DNA of 64,000 bases from an uncultured bacterium (GCA_905215555.1 CAJMQU010000017.1:1-64000); one strand, 5' to 3'. Counted from the first letter of the stretch, positions 37,755 to 47,199 are shown. The notes: generated by a model not told the origin, from the letters alone. A program made the numbers and translations.

Positions 37755-38063
37755 TCATAGCACTACCCCTTCCTTCATTACATTAATGCTAAACGGCGTG
37801 GTAAATCTTTCCCATACATGACATAACATCACCATAGGACTGATAATGACACCTGTCTCCACTTCTACCTCATACAAATAACGAGCTATTTCCAGTTCAC
37901 GTTCAGGAGCCAGTTGTTCTTCATCAAGCAAGATAAGCAGATCGATGTCTGAGTCGTGACGAGCATCACCACGGGCCTCGGAACCATAAAGAATGGTCTT
38001 CGCATCGGGAGCAATATGATGTATCACTTCTGCAATACGACGGACAATATCAGGTCGTTTCAT
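37755..38063 (-). CDS. MNT-type nucleotidyltransferase domain protein (solo)
   Basis: 102 residues. The signature GSEARGDARHDSDIDLLILL near residues 28-47 is the GSxxxG...DxD motif of minimal nucleotidyltransferases, with catalytic Asp pair in SDIDL. Small proteins of this type usually act as the MNT antitoxin partner of a HEPN RNase in two-gene modules. No HEPN gene follows: the 70 bases downstream hold only tiny open frames. It is probably a relic or an orphan adenylyltransferase. It lies between the NtrC-type regulator and the kdp promoter. Confidence 0.8.
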   Translation of the reverse strand: MKRPDIVRRIAEVIHHIAPDAKTILYGSEARGDARHDSDIDLLILLDEEQLAPERELEIARYLYEVEVETGVIISPMVMLCHVWERFTTPFSINVMKEGVVL

Positions 38064-38171
38064 TAGCTTTCCTCCTATTCGTAATTATAATCTCTTATCT
38101 CTTTCAGTTGAACAACACAAAGATAGCAATGTTTTCCGAAAAGCCCATCGCTACATACCCCGAAATACAAC

Positions 38172-39515
38172 TCAGATCTTATATTCCTCTATCTTCCTGT
38201 ACAGCGTTGTCAACCCGATTTTCAGTAGCCGTGCTGCTTCCGTCTTGTTGCCTTTGGTGTATTCCAGCACGCGGGCGATGTGCCGCCTCTCCATGGTCGA
38301 AAGCTCGAAACTGCCGGGAGTCTCCTCGTCCGACTGTTCATAATGGGCATTCTGGATGTCAAGAGGCAGGTCGGCAATAGTCAGCTGTTCCCCTTCGCAA
38401 ACGATGAGGCTGCGCTCTATCACATTGCGGAGTTCACGGATATTCCCCTTCCACGGTTGCAGTTCAAGCGTAGTGAGAAATTCGGGAGTGATCTCGGTTA
38501 TCGAACGAGCCAGTTGCACAGAGAAGTTCTTCACGAAAGCCTTTGCCAGCAGGCGGATATCTCCCACACGCTCACGTAACGGCGGCAGATGTATCTGGAA
38601 CACCGAAAGGCGATAGAACAGATCTTCACGGAAACGCCCTTTAGCTATCTCTTCGGGCAGATTGCGGTTAGTCGCCGCAATGATACGCACGTTGACGCGT
38701 GTCGGCTTGGTGTCGCCTATCTTGATATATTCGCCTGTTTCGAGGATGCGCAGCAGCTTCGCTTGCAGTTCAAAGGCCATCTCACCTATTTCATCCAGGA
38801 AGATCGTCCCGTTGTTCGCTTCCTCAAAAAGCCCTTTCTTATCTTTCAACGCCCCCGTAAACGAACCTGCCTTGTGCCCAAACATCTCGCTCTCCAGCAA
38901 TTCCTTGCTGAACGAGGAACAGTTCACCGCAACGAAATTCTGCCGGGCACGCTTGCTACTGTAATGGATGGCTTGCGCAAACACCTCCTTGCCTGTTCCC
39001 GTCTCTCCGGTCAGCAATACAGGAACATCAGTCACCGACACTTTCTGCGCCAGCGACACAGCATCTTTCAAAGATTTGGACTCTCCCAGGATAGAATCGA
39101 AAGAGTACGCCTGCCCCACCTTCTTCTCAAGCTTTTCAAGACGGGCATTCATTGCGGCCTTCTCTACCGCACGACTGATAAGGGGAATAATCTTGTTATT
39201 GTCATCTCCTTTGGTGATATAGTCGAAAGCCCCGTTCTTGATGGCTTGTACGCCATCGGGAATATTGCCGTGAGCCGTCAGGAGAATGACCTCCACATTA
39301 GGCGCGGCTTTCTTGATAGCCAGCACCAGATCCACCCCGTTCCCGTCGGGCAGGAAAACATCACACAAAGCTACATCGGGGCTTTGCAATTCCAACTGTT
39401 TCAGGGCAACCCTGCAATCACCAGCCTGACATACTTCATATCCTTCTAATTCCATCATACGCGCCAAAAGGGTACGGATTTGCATCTCGTCATCAACGAT
39501 TAAAATCTTACTCAT
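38172..39515 (-). CDS. Sigma-54-dependent response regulator (NtrC family)
   Basis: 447 residues. Receiver domain about 1-120 with the acceptor Asp in VALCDVFLPDGNG near 54; AAA+ sigma-54 interaction domain about 145-375 with Walker A GETGTGKE near 172, GSFTGA near 216 (the GAFTGA loop with Ser in place of Ala), and the Walker B FLDEIGEM; and a Fis-type HTH at the C-terminus (TEAARLLKIGLTTLYRKIEEY). It would activate transcription from RpoN promoters when phosphorylated. The sigma-54-like kdp promoter at 37536-37551 and the kinase at the operon end make a Kdp control circuit likely. No OmpR-type KdpE is in the window. Confidence 0.92.
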   Translation of the reverse strand: MSKILIVDDEMQIRTLLARMMELEGYEVCQAGDCRVALKQLELQSPDVALCDVFLPDGNGVDLVLAIKKAAPNVEVILLTAHGNIPDGVQAIKNGAFDYITKGDDNNKIIPLISRAVEKAAMNARLEKLEKKVGQAYSFDSILGESKSLKDAVSLAQKVSVTDVPVLLTGETGTGKEVFAQAIHYSSKRARQNFVAVNCSSFSKELLESEMFGHKAGSFTGALKDKKGLFEEANNGTIFLDEIGEMAFELQAKLLRILETGEYIKIGDTKPTRVNVRIIAATNRNLPEEIAKGRFREDLFYRLSVFQIHLPPLRERVGDIRLLAKAFVKNFSVQLARSITEITPEFLTTLELQPWKGNIRELRNVIERSLIVCEGEQLTIADLPLDIQNAHYEQSDEETPGSFELSTMERRHIARVLEYTKGNKTEAARLLKIGLTTLYRKIEEYKI

Positions 39516-39796
39516 ATCTTATTCGGATAAGTGTTTAAACTGATAATGCTAAAAACAGGGTGTGCAAATATAAAGCTTTTCCTGAATACGAACGGCACAT
39601 CTTTTGAACTTTTATAGTAGAAAGCTTGAAAACCCCGTAACCGATTTCATCGCTTAACTCCATTAGTACAAGGAGATAAGGGCAGAAAAGAGAGAACAGG
39701 CAACGGGGGAGTTTCCTTTCCATTTTGATAAAACCATTCTGAAATGACAAGGAGGCTTCACAAGAGGATTTGATTAATAACTTAAAAAAGAAGAAT

Positions 39797-41134
39797 ATGG
39801 AAATCTACAAATTCGATGGAAACGCAACCGCATCCGTAAAAGGTATGCAACATGTGGCAAAACTGATTCAAGACAATACGTCTAAAATAGTCGTACTATC
39901 CGCCCCCAAAGATGTCACCAAACATTTGGGCGAGGTAGCCGCCAACTTCTTCAACCGAAACATAGAGGAAGCACACGACAAAATAACCCGGCTGGAATTC
40001 CAGTTCATTGACTTTGCCAATGAACTACTTACGGACGACACTATCAAGCACGAAGCCATCCGGGGCATTCTCGACTGTTTCCAGGCAATATGGAAATACA
40101 GCATGGAACCTTTCTACGCTACCGACGAAAAGGAAATCCTGGCACAAGGCGAGTTACTGACATCCACCTTACTAGGATTCTACTTGCAGGAACAGGGAGT
40201 GGACAACAGCGTGATTTGTGCCTTCGACTTCATACGTACTGGCATGAACGGGGAAGCGGATGAGGAATATATCAGCCAGAAGGTGAAAGAGATATGTAAA
40301 TCATACCCCGATACGCATCTGTTTCTCACACAGGGAAGTATTTGCAGGAATGCCTTTGGTGAGACCGATTATCTGAAACAAGGTGGAAGCGACTACACCG
40401 CCGCCCTGATAGGGACAGCCATACAGGCGGAGGAAATACGGATATGGACAGATGTCGATATACACAGCAACGACACACTGGTAGTGAAAGATGCCGACAC
40501 TATAAAGAACCTGAGTTTCAGTGAAGCCGAACGGCTCATCTACTTCAATCCCCAGATACTGCACCCGCTTTGTCTGGCTACGGCATGGAAAGAGAATATT
40601 CCCATCCGTTTGCTCAACCCGGTGAACCCGGCATCAGAAGAGACTTATATATCCGCCAACAGATTGAACGGGAACATGGTGAAGGCAGTCGCCACCAAAG
40701 ATTCTATCACATACATCCGGTTCGAATCAAACCACACGCTCCGGCCTTATATGTTCATCAGCAAGATTTTCGATATCTTCGCCAAATACAAGACGATGCC
40801 CTGTCTGTTGACTTCATCCAACGATAACATATCCGTAGCCACGGATGACAGGAACTTCCTTTCGCTCATCCTGCGGGAACTGAATAAGTATGCCCGGATA
40901 TGGGTGGAAGATAAGATGAGTATCATTTCTGTGGTAGGAAACATGAAGTCATCGTGCATCGAAACCGAAGCGCGGATTATGGATGCGTTGAAGAATATTC
41001 CGCTGAAGATGATTTCTTACGGAAGTGATGAGAATGATGTGTCGCTGGTGGTCAAGGCAACGGACAAGGCGGAAGCACTCCGGTTGCTCGACGAGAAGTT
41101 GCTGAAGAAGAAGTGGCTTAAGAAGGCGTCTTGA
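39797..41134 (+). CDS. Divergent aspartokinase-like protein with ACT domains
   Basis: 445 residues from the ATG at 39797 (MEIYKFDGNA). The fold matches monofunctional aspartate kinase: amino-acid kinase domain about 1-290 and two ACT domains at the C-terminus (TYIRFESNHTLRP, ISVVGNMKSSCIETEARIMDAL). Two active-site motifs are changed. The first, usually KFGGxSV, reads KFDGNATASV; the nucleotide-site GRGGSDYTA reads KQGGSDYTA. Aspartokinase phosphorylates aspartate to start lysine, threonine and methionine synthesis. The altered phosphate-binding loop suggests reduced activity or a regulatory role. It is a single gene with no biosynthetic neighbours. Confidence 0.8.
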   Translation: MEIYKFDGNATASVKGMQHVAKLIQDNTSKIVVLSAPKDVTKHLGEVAANFFNRNIEEAHDKITRLEFQFIDFANELLTDDTIKHEAIRGILDCFQAIWKYSMEPFYATDEKEILAQGELLTSTLLGFYLQEQGVDNSVICAFDFIRTGMNGEADEEYISQKVKEICKSYPDTHLFLTQGSICRNAFGETDYLKQGGSDYTAALIGTAIQAEEIRIWTDVDIHSNDTLVVKDADTIKNLSFSEAERLIYFNPQILHPLCLATAWKENIPIRLLNPVNPASEETYISANRLNGNMVKAVATKDSITYIRFESNHTLRPYMFISKIFDIFAKYKTMPCLLTSSNDNISVATDDRNFLSLILRELNKYARIWVEDKMSIISVVGNMKSSCIETEARIMDALKNIPLKMISYGSDENDVSLVVKATDKAEALRLLDEKLLKKKWLKKAS

Positions 41135-41201
41135 ATATATTCTCTATATAACCCGTTGGCGGAATTAATTCATAACCCGGCAGAAAGAAATCAACCCGCA
41201 C

Positions 41202-41784
41202 CTAAAAAAAATTATTCCGTATTTCTTTCGCAATATAGCGCCTCATCAACTCCTGCCCTTCTTTATCGGGATTAAGCCATCGCGCAGATAGCGTCCCCTG
41301 CCCGAAGGCTGTTCGAATTTCCCGGTTATACCGCTATTAGAGTAGCAATCTATCAGTTGTACGGAGAGAGCACGGCAGATTTCACGCAGAATGGCAATCT
41401 TCTCCAGATTACGTTCATTGCGGGTTACATCACCGGTTTGAATAGGGGTACAAACAAAAACACGACATTTGGGATGATACATTGTTATGGCGCATTTGTA
41501 ATTCACGCTTATCTTCGGTAAGCTGCCAGCCATTGGATATCCCGGCAAAACCGGCACTTCCGTAATCCTGAGTATCGGGATGGCACGCCCACGTTGCAGA
41601 ACCTACCGCTACATTATGATGGGTGGCAAATCCAAGTAGATCGACCACCGTCTTCGACTATTGTTCACCCGCCGTGATACTGTTCCCATCACAACCGAAA
41701 TTCATCTTACTGAAATCAGGATAAAGGGACTGCGCCTACAACGCAATCCCTATCCACAACACAAAATCCAATCGATCTTCTCAT
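41202..41784 (-). pseudogene. SGNH/GDSL hydrolase pseudogene (esterase remnant)
   Basis: Fragments of one SGNH esterase can be read in order on the minus strand. The start is at 41784 (MRRSIGF), then a frame change, a TAG inside the signal peptide just before AQSLYPDFSK, then CDGNSITAGEQ (the GDS block, with Asn for the usual Ser-region spacing), a TAG where Trp is expected, and VVDLLGFATHHNVAVGSATW. About 70-90 residues are then missing and the frame shifts at the join to CRVFVCTPIQTGDVT. A last frameshift comes before NPDKEGQELMRRYIAKEI. It follows the mannan operon in the same direction and was probably its deacetylase. Confidence 0.85.
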
Positions 41785-41825
41785 TCCAGACTTCTAAAAT
41801 ACTTATAAAATAACCTCTAAACCAC

Positions 41826-43013
41826 TCATGAAAAACGTTCCATTATCTCCATGCACATACGTCCGTTATGATATGGGCATTTCCAAAATCCGGCCTTGTC
41901 ATCCTCAGTATTCACCGTGCCGTCGGCACGCACACTCCAATGCCACTCGCCGTTCCGGTAATCTACCAGATGCCTCTTGATGAAATCCCAGCAACGAAAT
42001 GCTTTCTGCAATGCTACTTCATCTTCAAAATGTTGGTAAAGATTAACATGTCCCACCACATTCTCTGCCTGTACCCACCAATGGCGGTCGGCATCGGTCT
42101 TCTGTCTATCTGGGAAAGTCTCATAAATCATGGCACCGTCAGGCGTCAATCCTTCACCGGCGGCAGCGGCGATAAACTCAACCAAAGGTTCTACTTTTTC
42201 CAGTAAAGTATTATCAGCCAGCATCAAAGCGGCTTCATGTATCAGCCAGGAAGCTTCTATATCATGTCCGTAGGAAACAATGCGGTACTTACTCCGCCAA
42301 TTGTCATCGAAAAACAATTCCAGATGTCCAGTCTCAGAATTAAGAATCCGGACCGTGAATAATTCTATCAAATTGCGGAGTTGCTTCTTGAGGCGATCGT
42401 CTTTCCATACACGGTACAGATTGGTATAGGGCTCCAGGATATGCAGATGAGTGTTCATGGTCTTACGTTCGTTCTCGTCTTTATCGCTAAGTCGCATATC
42501 GGCAATCTCTCCCCATTCCCGGGTAAGAGCCTCGCAATAGCCATTCTTTACAGAGTCGAAGCTATGCTTTTCGATATCCTCGAACAGGCGGACGGCATAT
42601 TCCAAAGCCTCAGCATCACCCGTGGCACGATGATATTCGCTCAGCCCGTAGATGGCAAAGCCGATGGCATAGATTTGCTTCTTCGTATCCAAAGGGCGAC
42701 CTTTGTAATCAAGCGACCAGTAGACACCACCGAACTCGCGGTCATAGAAATGATCTATCACATAGCGTTTAGCACGCGTTGCCGCAGACAAGTATTCTTC
42801 CTTCTTCAGCAAACGGTAGGCTGCCGAAAAAGTCCAGAGAATACGGGCATTCAATACAGCACCCTTTTCTGTTTCCGGCATCAGGATTCCGGTTCCCGTG
42901 ATGCGGCCATAGAAGCCACCGTTCGCTTCATCCGTCATCCGGTTCATCCAGAAAGGAAGAATGTTGGCTGTCAACTCTTCCTCCATCTCTTTTCGCATAT
43001 TTTTGACGTCCAT
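41826..43013 (-). CDS. AGE-family mannobiose/cellobiose 2-epimerase
   Basis: 395 residues from the ATG at 43013 (MDVKNMRKEMEEELTANILP); a further upstream Met at 43058 lacks family similarity. The (alpha/alpha)6 barrel of N-acylglucosamine 2-epimerases has NGGFYGRITG near the N-terminus, ARILWTFSAAYR, the catalytic-His region SYGHDIEASWL and HWWVQAENVVGH. Cellobiose 2-epimerases of Bacteroides share this pattern. In a cluster with GH130 and GH26 it would convert beta-1,4-mannobiose to mannosyl-glucose in the cytosol. It is the last intact gene of the mannan operon, 158 bp after the symporter gene. That GC-rich spacer has several small inverted segments. Confidence 0.88.
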   Translation of the reverse strand: MDVKNMRKEMEEELTANILPFWMNRMTDEANGGFYGRITGTGILMPETEKGAVLNARILWTFSAAYRLLKKEEYLSAATRAKRYVIDHFYDREFGGVYWSLDYKGRPLDTKKQIYAIGFAIYGLSEYHRATGDAEALEYAVRLFEDIEKHSFDSVKNGYCEALTREWGEIADMRLSDKDENERKTMNTHLHILEPYTNLYRVWKDDRLKKQLRNLIELFTVRILNSETGHLELFFDDNWRSKYRIVSYGHDIEASWLIHEAALMLADNTLLEKVEPLVEFIAAAAGEGLTPDGAMIYETFPDRQKTDADRHWWVQAENVVGHVNLYQHFEDEVALQKAFRCWDFIKRHLVDYRNGEWHWSVRADGTVNTEDDKAGFWKCPYHNGRMCMEIMERFS

Positions 43014-43171
43014 AGAAAATCGTATTAGTTTATATATTGAACCCGTTTGGGAATTCATCTATTTCCGCCCGAACAGGGCTTGTAACCCGGCGGGGTACGG
43101 TTAGCCTAATGGTTAGGGGCACTACCAGCCTGCCTCTGCGGGAGTACTGTGAACCGGCTCATATCCGAAAA

Positions 43172-44557
43172 TCAAGACATACCCTTCGCCCGTATGAGTC
43201 TCAGCTTCTCGTCAATCTCTTCCACACGCTTCTTGGTCAACGGATAGAAGTACACGACCACCGTAGCCAACACGGCCACGGCAGCAGGTATCCAACTCAT
43301 AAGCAAGTTCAAGCCGGTCAGTGCTTCCCCTGTTTGCACAGCCCCTTCAGCCGTATTATACCCGAAGGATGCCAGTATCCACATCACAGCCGCACCGCCC
43401 ATAGCACCGCCAAACTTCTGCGCCATCGACGAAGATGAGAATATAAGACCTGTCGAAGCCGTCCCGTCTTTCAGTTCGGCATAGTCCGAGACATCGGCAT
43501 ACATACTCCAGATCAGCGGTGAAACAATGCCCGTACAGACAGATATGACGATTTGCATAATCAGCATCATCCAAAAGCCCACCGGGGTGCAAGGCAGATA
43601 AAAAAACAGAATGCTCAATACCGCCAATGCCGCCATCGTGACAATATAGGTGGATTTCTTGCCCAGCCCGCGCGAAAGAGGAACTGCCAATACCACGCCT
43701 AGCATATTGGAGACCTCGCCCACCCCCAAAAATAACCCAGCATAAAACAGAATCGTGAAATCACCCAGGTTCAGGAATATACTATCACCTATGTAATCTT
43801 TGAAGAAATAGGCAGCGGTAGCGCCACGTACCGTATTGAAGAGGTTGGAGCACAACGCCGCTCCGATAAGCAACCACCAAGGTACATTAACCAGCAACGA
43901 CTTGAAGTCCTTTCCAATAGAAACCGTAGAAACACTTTTCACGTATTCCCTTGTCATGCTGAAACAAAGCAAGAACACCATGAAGCATAATGTGGCAATC
44001 ACAATCATGGCATACTGCCAACTGACAGTCACCGAATCGGTCATATTCCTAAACCATGTGCACAGCGGTTCCCAGGCAAATAATGCAACAAAACTACCTC
44101 CATAAGCAAAGAACATACGATAGGAAGAGAACACGGTTTTCGTATCCGAATCATCGGTCATTACTCCAAGCATGGCACCATAAGGCACATTAATAGCTGT
44201 GTAAACAGTCATCATCATGATGTACGTGATGTATGCCCAGACCAGTTTACCTGTCGGTCCGAAATCCGGTGTAGTAAACATCAATATACCACAAATAGCA
44301 AACGGAAGAGAAATCCATAACAAGTAAGGACGATATTTTCCCCAACGTGTATGTGTTCTGTCCGCTATTATCCCCATCATCGGATCAGATATCGCATCCC
44401 ATATGCGCGTCACCAGCAACAGGACCCCGGTATCTGCCAGACTCAATCCATATATATTTGAATAGAATATAGGCAGATAATAGGAGAATATCTTCCAGAA
44501 CATGGAAGAAGACATATCGCCAAAGCCATAACCAATTTTCTCTTTCAGTGTTGCCAT
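43172..44557 (-). CDS. GPH-family sugar:cation symporter
   Basis: 461 residues and about 12 membrane helices, with the family signature opening KEKIGYGFGDMSSSMFW and SDPMMGIIADRTHTRWGKYRPYLLW. Glycoside-pentoside-hexuronide symporters bring di- and oligosaccharides across the inner membrane with Na+ or H+. Placed between GH130 and the epimerase, it is the likely mannobiose importer, as in the B. fragilis mannan cluster. It lies 64 bp after the GH130 gene. Confidence 0.92.
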   Translation of the reverse strand: MATLKEKIGYGFGDMSSSMFWKIFSYYLPIFYSNIYGLSLADTGVLLLVTRIWDAISDPMMGIIADRTHTRWGKYRPYLLWISLPFAICGILMFTTPDFGPTGKLVWAYITYIMMMTVYTAINVPYGAMLGVMTDDSDTKTVFSSYRMFFAYGGSFVALFAWEPLCTWFRNMTDSVTVSWQYAMIVIATLCFMVFLLCFSMTREYVKSVSTVSIGKDFKSLLVNVPWWLLIGAALCSNLFNTVRGATAAYFFKDYIGDSIFLNLGDFTILFYAGLFLGVGEVSNMLGVVLAVPLSRGLGKKSTYIVTMAALAVLSILFFYLPCTPVGFWMMLIMQIVISVCTGIVSPLIWSMYADVSDYAELKDGTASTGLIFSSSSMAQKFGGAMGGAAVMWILASFGYNTAEGAVQTGEALTGLNLLMSWIPAAVAVLATVVVYFYPLTKKRVEEIDEKLRLIRAKGMS

Positions 44558-44621
44558 GATACTAAATATTAGGTATCAAATATAAAATATTAATTCTGTG
44601 CAGAACGCTGTCAGATAATAT

Positions 44622-45809
44622 TTAATATCTAAATAAATTAAGATTTTGTTTAAGGTTCTTGTCAATTAGCTTCTTCAGCGTCTCCACCGAAGCCGAAGAG
44701 GACAACCCGTCCGCCGGAGTATTCATACAGTAATCCACCAATTTATCCACCGTAGAAGTGGCTACATGCATCCGTGTATCCGAAGAGGCATAATAGATGA
44801 ATACCTTGCCGTCTTCATCTGCAATCCAGCCATTGGCGAAGAGCACATTGCTTACGTCGCCGATACGTTCTTCCCCCACGGGAGCCATGAAGTAACCGCC
44901 GGGAGTAGCAATCAACCTTGTAGGATCATCCAAAGCAGTCATATACATATAAAGTACATAACGCAGTCCCGCAGCACAGGCACGCACGCCATGAGCCAAG
45001 TGCAGCCAACCTTTCGCTGTCTTTATCGGATGAGGACCTTCACCGTTCTTCACTTCCTTAATAGTATGGTAGTAACGTTGTTCAATGATGGTTTCCTCTC
45101 TCACCTCCGCATGTGTCATATCGTCCACCAAGGCCCAGCCTATACCACCGCCGCTTCCGGCATCAATAAATCCATCCTGCGGACGGGTGTAAAGGGCATA
45201 TTTACCATCTACAAATTCCGGATGAAGCACTACATTACGTTGCTGGCTTCTGGATTTCAGGTCCGGCAAACGCTCCCAGTTCTTTAAATCTTTTGTGCGG
45301 GCAATACCGGCCGTGGCAGTAGCTGAAGATAAATCACCCAAAGGTGCATTGTCATCATGACGCTCGGCACAGAAAATACCATAAATCCAACCATCTTCAT
45401 GGGCGGTGAGGCGCATATCATAGACGTTAGTAGCCGGTATCACATCTTCGGGCATCGTGACAGGATAATCCCAAAAGCGGAAATTATCCACACCATTAGG
45501 ACTTTCTGCCACGGCAAAGAACGATTTGCGGTCGACACCCTCCATGCGTAGCAGCAGCAGGTATTTGCCATTCCACTTAATAGCACCGGAGTTGAGCGCA
45601 GCATTCATGCCAATACGTTCCATAAGGTAGGGATTGGACTTTTCATCCAGATCATAGCGCCAAAAAACAGGCGTATGAGCCGCCGTCACAACCGGATATT
45701 TATAACGTGTAAATATGCCGTTGCCTCCTTCTATCGGTTTATTCTTTCTCGTGATCAACTCCTCGTGTTCCTGAAAGAGTCTTGATACCTTATCATTAAA
45801 AGTTTCCAT
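44622..45809 (-). CDS. GH130 4-O-beta-D-mannosyl-D-glucose phosphorylase
   Basis: 395 residues with no signal peptide. It is a five-bladed propeller with family motifs NPYLMERIGMNAALNSGAI, PATNVYDMRLTAHEDGWIYG (Asp general acid region), RPQDGFIDAGSGGGIGWA and HGVRACAAGLRYVLYMYM. Subgroup 1 of GH130 breaks Man-beta-1,4-Glc with phosphate to alpha-mannose-1-phosphate and glucose. The adjacent epimerase supplies the substrate. The gap to the GH26 gene is 14 bp, so it is co-transcribed from the promoter near 46996. Confidence 0.93.
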   Translation of the reverse strand: METFNDKVSRLFQEHEELITRKNKPIEGGNGIFTRYKYPVVTAAHTPVFWRYDLDEKSNPYLMERIGMNAALNSGAIKWNGKYLLLLRMEGVDRKSFFAVAESPNGVDNFRFWDYPVTMPEDVIPATNVYDMRLTAHEDGWIYGIFCAERHDDNAPLGDLSSATATAGIARTKDLKNWERLPDLKSRSQQRNVVLHPEFVDGKYALYTRPQDGFIDAGSGGGIGWALVDDMTHAEVREETIIEQRYYHTIKEVKNGEGPHPIKTAKGWLHLAHGVRACAAGLRYVLYMYMTALDDPTRLIATPGGYFMAPVGEERIGDVSNVLFANGWIADEDGKVFIYYASSDTRMHVATSTVDKLVDYCMNTPADGLSSSASVETLKKLIDKNLKQNLNLFRY

Positions 45810-45823
45810 ATTCGTTGTTTATC

Positions 45824-46942
45824 TTATTTATACAAAGAGTTTACGTCTGTCACAAAAAGAGTTTTGGGATGATTATAGAATGTTACGAAATCTTCGGCTG
45901 ACGCCTGTCCGGGATAGGGGGCATAAAAATGCGTGATACGTTCGCGGGCATTACGCCATACCAAGACGTATGCTATCGGATACTCTCCAATAGCCGGTAA
46001 TAAGGTTTCAGTCCACCATTTCGGATCGGGAATGCCTTCATATCCGGTCTCAGTGATAGCAATCACTTTATCGTGCACCCGGCCTATACTATCCACGATA
46101 GCCAGGCTTTTGCCTATATTCGCCAGATAAGAAGGACGGCCAAACTGATATGTGTCGAAACCGATTACATCTATAAGGTCGTCACCGGGGTAGCGTTTCA
46201 GATATTGTGCCGTGTCCTGCGGTTCGCTGCCGGGAGAATAGGCATACAGGACATTGTCTACCCCATCACTTCGGAGAATGTCTACTGTCATGTGCCAGAG
46301 AGCTTTATATTCTTCAGACGTACAAAGTTTTTCACCCCACCAAAACCAACTGCCCGTATGTTCGTGCCACGGGCGGAAGAGTACCGGGACTTTCACTCCA
46401 TCCTCCGTCTGTAAGGAGTTGATGAAAGCCGATACTTGACTTACCCAACCGGCAAACTTCTCATGATTGGCTCCACCAGGCAGAATAGACTTTACCACCG
46501 TCGTATCCGACACATCCCAAGCGTCTCCCCCTGTCAGCGGATTGCGCAGATGCCAGCTAAGAGAGGATAGGCCTCCTCTTTTATATTGGTTCAATATTTC
46601 TCTTCTGATTTTGCTGAACGGCACCTTGTCCAAGCTCAATGTATCGCCCAGTTCCAAATGTCCCAAGTCGAAACTGATGACTGCAGGATAGTCTCCGCAG
46701 ACGTTCTTGACATCAGAACGTCCTTCATCGCCTTCCCAACCGATACCATAGTTGGTGTCGTCATGATGGCCAAACATAAATCCGCGGGATGATACTTTTT
46801 TAAGATTGGCAAGCAGGTGCTCGGTTTCGGGAGTACGCACAAGTATCCTTCCTTTCGTAATTTCTTGTTTTTTGTGGACAGATCCACACCCTATCAACAT
46901 ACCGACTATCAAAAATGCAAGTCCAACTCTTATATTCTTCAT
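45824..46942 (-). CDS. GH26 beta-mannanase, lipoprotein
   Basis: 372 residues from the ATG at 46942 (MKNIRVGLAF); another Met five codons upstream is possible. The lipobox Cys19 (GMLIGCGS) anchors it in a membrane. The acid/base Glu is in FRPWHEHTGSWFWWG near 195, and the nucleophile Glu in AITETGYEGIP near 296. GH26 mannanases cut internal beta-1,4-mannosidic bonds; some Bacteroides members release mannobiose from chain ends. It is the first gene of the GH26-GH130-symporter-epimerase operon. Confidence 0.93.
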   Translation of the reverse strand: MKNIRVGLAFLIVGMLIGCGSVHKKQEITKGRILVRTPETEHLLANLKKVSSRGFMFGHHDDTNYGIGWEGDEGRSDVKNVCGDYPAVISFDLGHLELGDTLSLDKVPFSKIRREILNQYKRGGLSSLSWHLRNPLTGGDAWDVSDTTVVKSILPGGANHEKFAGWVSQVSAFINSLQTEDGVKVPVLFRPWHEHTGSWFWWGEKLCTSEEYKALWHMTVDILRSDGVDNVLYAYSPGSEPQDTAQYLKRYPGDDLIDVIGFDTYQFGRPSYLANIGKSLAIVDSIGRVHDKVIAITETGYEGIPDPKWWTETLLPAIGEYPIAYVLVWRNARERITHFYAPYPGQASAEDFVTFYNHPKTLFVTDVNSLYK

Positions 46943-46995
46943 ACTTATGTCTTTCATTTATTATATTACATCAAACATTATCATTTATACAAATG

Positions 46996-47003
46996 CAAAA
47001 GTA
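46996..47003 (-). promoter_or_regulatory. -7 box of the GH26 mannan operon
   Basis: The minus strand reads TACTTTTG, a full match to TAnnTTTG, 53 bases before the GH26 ATG. The AraC-type site at 47048-47062 is upstream. Confidence 0.7.
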
Positions 47004-47047
47004 GCGGATTAAAAAACAGTATAATGATACTTTTTTATCACTTTGCA

Positions 47048-47062
47048 GTATCATACTCACAT
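47048..47062 (-). promoter_or_regulatory. Candidate AraC operator upstream of the GH26 operon
   Basis: The minus strand reads ATGTGAGTATGATAC, related to TGTGATATGATA at two other promoters of this cluster. A second half-site AGTATCATTATAC lies nearer the promoter (about 47023-47035). The stretch 47063-47200 holds nothing else I can support. Confidence 0.6.
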
Positions 47063-47199
47063 AGGTAGATCTTACCTCACTTTATCACTTCATAGAAGGA
47101 AGTTTTTCACGGCTGATTACATAATCCTGACTCATGACATCTAACCACCAAGCCTAATCTGCATGTTGATGCACAACCAGTATAGTAGCATCATACTGA

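Noticed and set aside
39516..39796. A 71-codon minus-strand frame between the NtrC-type regulator and the aspartokinase
   Set aside because: It has no ribosome site or recognisable sequence and lies in a divergent promoter region.
43100..43130. tRNA-like D-arm (GGTTAGCCTAATGGTTAGGGG) in the symporter-epimerase spacer
   Set aside because: No acceptor stem, anticodon arm or T-arm could be folded around it; only the D-loop-like string is present.
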